The notes under the pieces are model-generated. The model saw only the letters and a program-made list of their open reading frames with translations, searched no databases and was not told the DNA's origin. The position numbers and the translations under genes are program-made. This document shows, in pieces, positions 55,565-64,000 of a stretch of DNA of 64,000 nt (position 1 is its first letter; each line of letters starts with the position of its first letter). The DNA lies in contig MNCI01016241.1 of the NCBI GenBank assembly GCA_015680685.1, positions 309,240-373,239 on the forward strand. The letters run 5' to 3'. This stretch comes from Gnetum montanum. Its lineage: Eukaryota; Streptophyta; Gnetopsida; Gnetales; Gnetaceae.

Positions 55565-57340
55565 TACCCCCACAACTGAATGAAAACTATTCCTTGAGTA
55601 TAGAAGAAGAGAAAAAAGTTCTTTATAAAATATTAGGAAGGTATGAGATTATTGACTAACTGACAATTGATAGTGAAATGGGATGATAAACTCAACGTGC
55701 CCAGTGAATAGATCAATAAGCATATTACAACATTAGTGTTCATGACCATTGTGGTGAACACTCGTACATAAATAACATCCAAGCCTTTATTTGGCAGCTT
55801 GTAGAGAAAGAGAGAGAAAGAAAATAAAGTGTGTTTCTACCAATGTTAAGATTGCACCTTCTGTTATTTATCCATAGCCATGCCACCAGACTTACTCCTT
55901 TCGTAAATGCTCTAGTTCTAGTCCATCCTGAGTGCTTCCTCCAAGCCCAGTCCATTGTTTGTATGATCACCATCTACACACACAACATAGTCACAAATGA
56001 GCAAGGATAGATAAACCATAATGCAATTGATACCTTGCCTCAATATGAAGCACATTAGCTGAGTTATGGTTATGGTAGAAACTAGTTTGGAAATTTATCA
56101 TAGGTGACTACCCAAGGTGTAGGAGTTAGGTGAATAGTAAAATGGAGAAAATTGAAAAATTTGTGCTAGGCCCCCCACTACTAAGAGCGAACCTCTGATA
56201 GCTATAAGATGGAAGATATGAGGAACAAGAAATATGGAAAAAAATAACAATGGAAACGCCAATAAAATGGATGTTATGGATGGGGATAAAATAAGAGATG
56301 ATTGATTGTAGGAAATATTTAAGGAAAATAATGTAACAATTGCACTAAAAAGGAATTCCATTGGGTTCTCCCCAAATTAGGCGCATGCCTTTTATGCCCT
56401 GACAAAACCATAAACCAAAGAGTCCATAGGCTCTAGGAATGTCATTTGGAAGCAAGAGTTAAAACCTTACCCACAAGAATTCACCAAAGAAAAATAATAC
56501 ATCAACCTAGAATGGACTAATGATAAAATTGGCAATGAGGTAAAAAATGGGAAGAAAGATGGAGAGGAGAGAATGGAATAAAATCCCAAGAACAAGGTTG
56601 TGTAAAGCCCCTTTCGTATTTCATGGTTAAGATGATTGAGTAGAACTTCATTCCAAATATAGACTCAAACCAACCACATTCAGTGACCTCGCATCAATAC
56701 ACCTAGCAAATCCATCCTCTTGAATTAATAAGAATGCCTTCACAAAGAGTGACCACCATCCCAAGAAGAGTGACATGGAGAAGTAGGAAGTGATAAAGGG
56801 CCTTAGTTAGAGAGAACATTTAGGCATGGGTAACATGTCTTTCCAGTTTCATAACCAGTGCTTATAGCCCATATTTCTTTATTATGTCTAAGGGGTGTGC
56901 TTTGAATTCTCACTTTTCTCCTTTCTTTTCTCTTTTTTTTTTTTTTGCATGAGAACCACACCATGCAAAGACTTTATTTTATTCACTCGGCTTCCTGATT
57001 TTTGAACAATGTCAGAATGGTGGAAAACCTAAGAAACAAGCATCCAAGAACCCAAGAGAATGGCTAGCACAAATGCATTGAATCCCCTTGAAGTCACATC
57101 CTTTTCATCCTTTGAGTCTTTCCTTAATTTGAAAAGTACCCAACCACCAATTCATTAATAAATTTACTTAGAAAAAAGGGACTATACAGTTCCAAGCCAA
57201 AGGAGACCATAAGGTTGTATGGATGAGTGGACAGTGTGGACTCATTGCCTATTTTACCAAAAGAACCATACCTTAATATCAACATCATAATTCAAAGGTA
57301 AAAACCAAATATTAGTAATCAATATGATATAATGAAATCC
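55565..57340 (-). other. A5 post-integrase region
   Basis: 55740-55973 is an open stretch related to 39523-39705 of A3. 56350-57000 aligns with A3 40080-40700, including the pyrimidine-rich tract near 56920-56950. No other gene is supportable. Confidence 0.6.
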
Positions 57341-57344
57341 ACCG

Positions 57345-58680
57345 TCATGAGCACTTATTGGATGATGAATAAAAGTAAATCAAGCAAACAAAGAAATAGT
57401 AAAAACATGAACGATGGTGTAAAAAAAATAAGAAAAGTTGAAAAAATGTATAAAACAAAAATTCAAAAAGAACTAAGGGCCTAGAATAGTTAGCATAGGT
57501 GGCCATCTCTCCCATGACTAAGTTGGAAGGAGGAGATCTGAAATAGTGAGCAGGGTTATCCATCAAGAGAGGTAGCATGTGTACTGGCTATCCTAAGCTC
57601 CTAGAAAGGTTTGGTTTGTTGCATGTTGATCAAAATTTTCTTATCCAAGCTCTCAAGTTTGTATATTGTCATGGCCTCTGAAGGAAAAGTTGCATAAATA
57701 ATATAAGGTCCTCCCATAGTGTTTGAAATTTAGTACATTGTGGCACATGTGTGGGATTCTAGTAGAGAAACTTATCTCCTAGTTGATATTTAACTTTCCT
57801 AATTCTTAGGTCATGATGTTATTTATTGAAGGCCTTATGCAATTTGTTAGATGACAGGGCAGCTAATTTATTTTCATCTATCAAGTTAAGGGTTACTAAC
57901 CATTGTTTCTGTGCTAGATCAAGGTCAAGGTTGAGATCACATGTTGTGGATGGTGTACGAAGCTCAATTTGAATGGGAAGCATTGGTAATTTACCATACA
58001 CTAACTCATAGGGAGAGTAGCTTGTAGGGAGTTTCCATGTGGAGTGGTATGCCCAAAGATCATCATTCAGTTTAGTGCTCCAATCTCCCCTAAACTTGAT
58101 AATGGTTCTTGTCAATATCTTCATAATCTCCCTATTGGTGACTTCTTCTTGACCGTTCACTTGGGGGTGGTATGGTGTAGTCAATTTATGCTCAACCGCT
58201 AAGTGTTGCATTAATTTTCGAAAATTTTCACCTGTGAAGTATGTACCATTTTCAAAAATAAGTGCACACAGCATGCCAAACCTATTTACTACTTGTTGTT
58301 GAACAAATCGTGTAGCTGTAGATGATGTACAATCCTTAATGGAAGCTGCTTCTATCCATTTTTTGAAGTAGTAAATGACAACAACAATGTAGGCTTTTCC
58401 ATTGGACATTAGTGTAATAGGCCCCATAAAATCAATTCCACAAATATCGAAGGGTTCTAAAGGTTGAATCCATTGTTGTGGAACCTCCATTCTAGCAATC
58501 ATTCCCCCATCATGTTGATAGCACTCACAAGATTGGACAAAACAATGGGTGTCTTGAAATAATGTAGGTCAATAATATCCTACAAGCAGGATCTTGATGG
58601 CCACTCATCTCCTAGTGTAATGACCCCCACAAGGACCCTCATAAGCATCTTGGAGAACTCATAGTTGATCTATATCAGGA
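57345..58680 (-). pseudogene. A5 integrase (broken)
   Basis: The stretch 57819-58502 is open over 227 codons. The first Asp is in CGIDFMGPITLM; the second is Glu in IFENGTYFTGE (family SDNGTHF); Glu is present in NGQEEVTNREIMK. Then LPTSYSPYELVYGKLPMLPI. The zinc region upstream has lost its first His (YEGPCGGHY near 58620). The C-terminal part with TLWE and the MATYAN tail (57345-57730) is in other frames. Confidence 0.9.
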
Positions 58681-59330
58681 ACACACCATCAAACCAATCC
58701 ATCGGGACACATTTTCTAAAGTTGCCCATTGATCTTCATAAAGTACCTGGCTTGGTGAAGAAACTGTTGTTTCTTCTTAAAGTTTAACTCTTGTGGTGTT
58801 TGTTGGGTGAGGAGATAGGTAAGAATGCTACTGTACCAGTTTGTCTCCATGGGTGATTGATTATTCACTACACCAGCCAAGAAGAATTTATCAGGGAAAT
58901 GATTAAAAATTGGATACTCATCCTATTTATTGTCCCATCGCAATCGAGATAAATGATCAGCAACTACATTCTTGGTGCCTTTACAATCGATCATCATTAG
59001 ATCGAACTCTTGTAAGATTACAAGCCATTGTATGATATGAGGGTTTACCATTGGCTTATTCATGAGGAACTAAATTGCACTATGATATGTATGAATATAT
59101 ACTTTATATCCCAATACATAGTGTCTAAAATTTTCTAGTGCAAACACTACAACCATTAATTCTTTCTCTGTGGTAGTGTAGTTAAGTTGTGCACCAACAA
59201 TACTTCTACTTGCATAGTGGATGTTATAAGGATGCTTCTGGTCATCTAACTATGTAAGTACAACTCCTAAAGCATATTGGACATGTAAATCATGATATGG
59301 AATGGTTTGGACCAATTAGGAGCTTGTAGA
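58681..59330 (-). pseudogene. A5 RNase H (broken)
   Basis: Motifs: YIHTYHSAI near 59080-59110 (Asp of HTDHS changed to Tyr), GTKNVVADHLSRLRWDNK near 58925-58990. Stops replace Gln or Trp codons. Confidence 0.82.
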
Positions 59331-60600
59331 ATGGGTTTTTCTACTAGCTTCTGTTTCAGATTTTGGAAAGCTAATTCTCATTCCCTTGTCTACTCAAAAG
59401 GTACGTCCTTTTTCGTTAATTCCACCAATGGTTTGGCAACCTTTGAAAAGTTCTCAATAAATCTCATATAGTAGCCAGTATGTCCAAGAAATGATCGAAT
59501 ATCTTTGACAGTTTCTAGTTGATGGGTAATTCCTTGGATAACTTTGATTTTCTTGGGGTCTACCTCTATCCCTGTGTGTAAGGTTTTATGCCCTAGTACT
59601 ACACCCTCTTCGACCATCAAATGGATTTTCTGCCAGTTGATCCTCAAATTGGTTTCTACACATCTTTTTAACACTTTCTCTAACCAGTCCAAGGCTTGAT
59701 TAAAGTTTGCTCCATAAGTGGAGAAGTCATCCATAAAGACCTCCACGCCATTTCCTATCTGTTGTTGGAAGATGCTTAGAACTAGTCGTTGAAATGTTGC
59801 AAGGGCATTACATAAGCCAAACGACATCTATTTGTATGCAAATGTTCCCTAAGGACTGGTGAACATAGTCTTGGCTTGGTCTTCTAGGGCTATTTGTATT
59901 TGATATATCCGCTATATCCATCCAAAACACTATAGTAGTGATGCCCTACGATGGTGTCTAAGACTTGGTCAACAAATGACAATGAAAAGTGCTTTTGAAT
60001 GTTTCCCTATTTAATAGCCTAAAATCTATGCACACCCTCCATTTTCCTTCCTTTTTAGGTACAATAACTAAGGAGCTAACCCATTCTCTATTAGCAATGG
60101 GGTATATGAACCTAGCCTTGAGAAGCTGTTCAATTTCTTCCTTGACTACTTGCTTCAGCTTAGGGTTCACTCACCTCTACCATTGCCTTCAAGGCTTCAT
60201 GGAGGGGTCAATGTAAATTCTATGTTGGCATATCCTAAGATCTATTTCAATTAATTCAAGTTATAACCAAGCGAAGGCTTCCAACCATTTATTTATTACC
60301 TTAAGGAGTTCTTCTTTCTATTGAGGAGCAAGCTTAGCATTGATAATTACCAGTTTTTCATTTTTAAAGAATGTGTATTCCATACTAGCGGGCAATGGTT
60401 TCAGCTCGAGGGGCTTTTGCTTAAATTTCTCAGGGATTTTCAGCTTCCCCAAGTTGATATTTTCAAGGTTAATACTTGGAAGTTGGCGGTGGACTTGCGC
60501 TAATGTATCTATGCTATCAATGTAAGCACAATTCAAACCCTCAGTTGGTTCCATGTATATAAGTGAAGTACTTTCTTGATCAGCTGTCAACCACTAGGTG
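59331..60600 (-). pseudogene. A5 reverse transcriptase (broken)
   Basis: The linker 60318-60590 is open (LKPLPASMEYTFFKNEKLVI). The N-terminal part 59958-60170 has LLKARFIYPIANREWVSSLV. The catalytic part 59390-59827 is open over 145 codons: MSFGLCNALATFQRL, VEVFMDDFSTYG with both Asp residues, FLGHTGYYMRFIENFSKV. The pieces are in different frames (FKSTFH near 59980-60000 shows the shift). Confidence 0.9.
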
Positions 60601-60779
60601 TCTTCCTGTCATGTGGCTACTGCATATAGGCATCTTTGTATGTTAATCACTTGTGCACACTGATTGCATGTAGGCAATGCTAAAATTTTCACAAACCATG
60701 ACCTCTACACGCAATTACACCCTATGTCACTATATGCGATGCACGAAACTTTCTTCTTCTTGATCTTTTCAAATGTATT

Positions 60780-61340
60780 TTCCTTTTATATTTCTAGGGA
60801 AAGATCATGGATTCCTAGGCATGCATCAATGGTGTTTAGCCATGCTCTTCCCATTATGATTGGGAAGTCCCCCTTACCATTGTTTAACTGAATCACTAGG
60901 AAGTTAGCTGGGTACGATCACCCACAAATAGTGGTAACAATGTCTTCCACTAGTCCCAATGGGACAGTGATGGACTCGTCAACCACCTCTAGATGAATGT
61001 TTCTCTTTTTCAATGGAGGTAGGTTCTAGGCCTTATACATTTCTTGAAAAATCAAGTTGACACCAGAACCTAAATCCAAAAGAGCCTTGCACGACACATT
61101 TCTAGCGATTTGTAAGTATATCAAAGGACTCCTAGGATCAAAGAATTTCTTAGAAAGGTGACCAACTTTCATCCAATTGGTGACGACATGTGTTAGCATG
61201 ACCGTATGAGTTGAGTGCGGTGCTTGGGCTAAAGAGGGCTCGAAAGTTTTGATTGATACTGAGGTATCTAAGGAATCAATCACTTTTGAAGGCAAGCGCT
61301 TGGTTGATCTATTGGTTATAAAGAAAGGTATTTTTCTCAT
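60780..61340 (-). pseudogene. A5 aspartic protease
   Basis: 61026-61340 is open. Active site CKALLDLGSGVNLIFQEMYK near 61026-61085, the best-preserved in the window (D-L-G-S-G). A stop follows, then LVIQLNNGKGDFPIIMGRAW near 60830-60900. Confidence 0.86.
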
Positions 61341-63712
61341 GTGGTTGTTGGAACCAATAGTAGGTTGAGAGTTAACAACCCTTGTGGCATTACGTTACTA
61401 TGGTTGAGTAAGGATTTCACCTTGCATCGCAGGAGCATGTTGTAGTGGAGCTATTGGTGGAAGAGATGTAGCCAGATGAGAAGGATGATATACTTACGGA
61501 ATATCACCTCTAGAAGAGGAATTCCCATAATACTTATGGGCTTGGTAGTGAGGTTGAGAAGTCACGTGACTAGTAGAGTCACGTGGGGAGATTGACTACT
61601 GCACGTAATATCCATATGGGTTAGGTTTCCAGTAAGGATATTGTTGCCTTGGTGGTGGCATTCCGCATGATTGTGGGTGCTATCACTATTGATATTGCTC
61701 AATCAGTTATGGTGGAATTCCACTAGGATAATATGTTAAGGGTTGGTGGAACTGCCTTGGGTTACCTTGAGGATAAGGTAACCTTTGGGGGGTTTTCCTT
61801 TTGTTTAATCATGGGTTAAGTGCATACACCCTAGACTCCTGTAAATGTGAGATTACAGGGTAACATCCCTTAGGATGGTCATATTGACATATCTAAAATC
61901 CACTATCATTTTCTGTTTCCAAATCCACAACCTCTTCAATGATGACAACTTTGCCCTTACCCTTGCTACGTGCATGTTTAGCCTCTTTCTTTTTTCTTTT
62001 CTTACTACCTTGCTCTCTAGACTCCTCTACTATTTTAAGAACAATTTGAAATCTATTGTCTAGGGAATCCCACATTTGGTCTACCTTTGCAGAAACTTCT
62101 AATGTCATCTTTTGGATAGGCAAAGTTTTCCTATTCACCATATCTTCAAGTGGTGACTCTTCTTCATCCTCACAAAATCTTACTCCCCTATTTTGGAGGG
62201 AAGAATCTTGGTTATACTCTTCTACACTTTCTCTCTTCTGTAGCTCACCTTCTTCCTTAGCAACTTACTCCAATATTCTTTGAATTTGATAGGACCTAAG
62301 CTCAAATAGTCTCCCTTGGGCATAAGTCCCAAGGGTTCTTCTCGTTTCATGCCTAACCCCATCCACGAGATGGTGCAATTGATCCCCTTGCAAATAATCA
62401 TGGCTAGGACAATGATGTAATAGTACATAGTATCAACCCATGGCAGCATCCAAGGGTTCATGTCCTCCTTGTTTCTAGCCTTGGATTTTCTTTCACAAGT
62501 TAGACACTCGGGAGTATGTTTGGTACTTCTCATTAAATAGTTCTAACATAGTACTTCACCTACAAATGGATTTCAGTTCTAAAGACGGGTACCAGCTTTC
62601 TACTTCTTTAACTAATGTCTATGGCAACAACTTAAGTTTTTTTCATTCGTTCTCTATATTCTGTAAGGCACATGCATCATGGAATGCTTGTAAATAATTT
62701 TGAGGATCAGCATTGTATCCCCCTTTAAATCGTGGGATGTTGTTCATATCTAATCTCTTGATCCTACTATCTTTCTAATGCCTTGTTAAAATTCTAATAG
62801 CCTCATTTATGTCCAACATATTTCAAGTAGCGAGAGAGGTTCATCATGATCATCTTGTCCATGGTGTCTATGATGCCTACGTTGTTCCCTACCCTCCCTT
62901 CTTCTATTTCGTGACTCTCTAGAGTGCCCTCGTCCCCTTTCCTAGTTGTTTCATCTATGAATTCCACTTTGCCTACATTTATCCTCATGATCCTTTTCTT
63001 TATGAATGTGTCTGGATACTGAAGGAGATGATGAAGGAGATGATGAAGGTGAACAAGAAGGGGAATCATCACCATGACGGTGTCTACTACCTTCTCTTTG
63101 GCGGTCATGGCCTCGATCGTGATTGCGATTAGAATGTCCACATTTATCATGTTTCTGTGTGACTTTTTCAAACCCTTTGTTTCCATGGGTATAAGAACTT
63201 GGGTTATGAATAGTGGAATGAAGATTCTGATACACAACCCCTTGGCCAAAGTCAACGGGAGGAACATCATTGTGTGGGTGACTGCCTAAAGTAGGTTCAT
63301 CATCCTTATTTTTGCTTAAGGCATGTGGGACATCCTGGGACCACTTACCCTTCAAAGACTTATGATATCTCTCTTGTTACAAGTCCCTTTGACATTGTGC
63401 TTCCATGGGACAGTATTCTCTCAAGTCATGATCTTGCACAACATATTCGACATGTAAGTGCAGCATGCCAATTTGTGTGAGAGCACAAAAATGCATGCTT
63501 GGGACTAAACGATTGGGAGGTAACACTATGTTACCCTCTAAGTCTTTCCAATGCAATTGTTCATCTTGATCTAGTATATACTCATCAGGATGAATATATA
63601 CCACTCGAACTTTTTGAGGGATTGGTAGATCAACGTCATGTGTATTACACCACCGATTGTTTCCTATTTTAGACCTAGGTAGTGAGGCGCTTTTGTATGA
63701 AGAAGGAGACAT
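61341..63712 (-). pseudogene. A5 gag (broken)
   Basis: ATG at 63712 (MSPSSYKSASLPRSKIGN), open to 63377. After a stop the N-terminal region continues in 62951-63355 with an RNHDRGHDRQREGSRHRH stretch and a Ser/Pro run. The capsid core is at about 62150-62850 (FKGGYNADPQNYLQAFHD near 62710). 61893-62141 has MVNRKTLPIQKMTLEVSAKV. The zinc-like motif has lost a Cys (ICQYDHPKGC near 61860-61890). A Pro/Tyr/Gln-rich linker follows. The start is chosen by position after the primer site and leader. Confidence 0.82.
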
Positions 63713-63828
63713 ATTTGTCTGTTCATTGTGTAATGTATTCTTGTTTATTATTTTCTCAATCAATCCTAAGGATTTTATCCAATAATGTGAATGATTTCCT
63801 ATGTTCTAATTGGCACACAAACAACTAA

Positions 63829-63848
63829 GTCCCCAGTAATGGTGCCAA
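63829..63848 (-). other. A5 primer binding site
   Basis: The minus strand reads TTGGCACCATTACTGGGGAC, close to TTGGCGCCGTTGCCGGGGA, directly next to the LTR. Two of the differences are G-to-A on the minus strand, the others C-to-T or G-to-A in CpG. Confidence 0.82.
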
Positions 63849-64000
63849 TGATGAGCAGTGAGGTACCCCTATTCTCAACCATATGAATACGAGTGTTTCA
63901 CACATAATCTAGTCGAATTCCAAAGACTAAGTGCTTATGCACCCTTGTGGAACAAGGATGGGTTGGTTGATCGTTGTCTTCCCAAGCTTACCTATATGTC
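63849..64000 (-). repeat. A5 5' LTR, first 152 bp in the window
   Basis: TGATGAGCAGTGAGGTACCCC onward, nearly identical to 54492-54643. Ends at the window edge. Confidence 0.92.

Larger units (their letters stand above)
54492..64000 (-). mobile_element. Athila-like element A5 (5' LTR cut by the window end)
   Basis: 3' LTR 54492-55564, 5' LTR from 63849. The overlapping first 150 bp of the LTRs are nearly identical, differing by eye at only a few positions. It has the full order from gag to integrase, with a short 3' region like A3. Stops and frameshifts are present, but protease and RT motifs are better kept than in A1 and A2. It is the youngest-looking element here. Confidence 0.9.

Noticed and set aside
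62803-63270. 155-codon minus ORF overlapping A5 gag
   Set aside because: Overlaps the 62951-63355 frame, which has the expected gag composition and connects to the MSPSSYKS start. The other frame is a shadow.
1-64000. Host protein genes, tRNA or rRNA
   Set aside because: Every stretch longer than about 300 bp could be assigned to an LTR, element interior or the LINE by comparison between copies; no cloverleaf or rRNA-like block was noticed by eye. A covariance search would be decisive for tRNA.

Overview
This window is plant nuclear DNA made entirely of decayed retrotransposons. I see no host gene, no rRNA or tRNA gene and no organelle sequence. The gypsy lineages (Athila-like elements with FMDD-type reverse transcriptase and a degenerate TTGGCGCCGTTGCCGGGGA primer site; a Tat/Ogre-like element with a second RNase H) occur in land plants. 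The depth of nesting and the heavy decay suggest a very large genome. A gymnosperm is a guess, not a demonstration. Two single N bases, each flanked by an identical copy of about 45 bp, are short-read contig joins.

Layout. The oldest layer is a + strand LINE, seen at 8759-9132 (endonuclease) and 48600-51663 (reverse transcriptase and C-terminal zinc region). Three minus-strand Athila-like elements abut or split it: A1 (1-8758, 5' part only), A2 (9133-48594, at a CTTGS target site) and A4 (51664-54491 and beyond). A2 was hit twice: by the Tat-like element T1 on the + strand (16521-34598, target site CATAC) and by the Athila-like element A3 on the minus strand (38518-47559, target site CCTGC). 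A4 was hit by A5 (54492 to past the window end). Reading frames and target sites rejoin across the insertions, so the order LINE, then A1/A2/A4, then T1/A3/A5 is well supported.

Each Athila-like copy reads, on the minus strand, LTR - primer site - gag - protease - RT - RNase H - integrase - 3' region - polypurine tract - LTR. A2 and A4 (and, from its matching spacer, probably A1) have a long 3' region with a broken extra ORF where Athila elements keep their env-like ORF. A3 and A5 have a shorter, different one. All copies have stops and frameshifts, and most have lost catalytic residues.

T1 is the most unusual part. It has 1.7-kb LTRs, a leader with a duplicated block, gag with a zinc knuckle, protease, RT, two RNase H domains and integrase. 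Between protease and RT it carries about 5.8 kb holding a complete-looking antisense gene (27352 down to 22872) with about seven exons, several good GT-AG borders, its own TATA-like box, an N-terminal domain resembling FCP1/HAD phosphatases, a long middle domain, an acidic linker, a coiled coil and an acidic tail. It is now broken by stops, nearly all explicable as C-to-T changes in CAA, CAG or CGA codons.

A second theme is that the U3 regions upstream of the TATA boxes carry arrays of short repeats, mostly palindromic, that differ between families and subfamilies.
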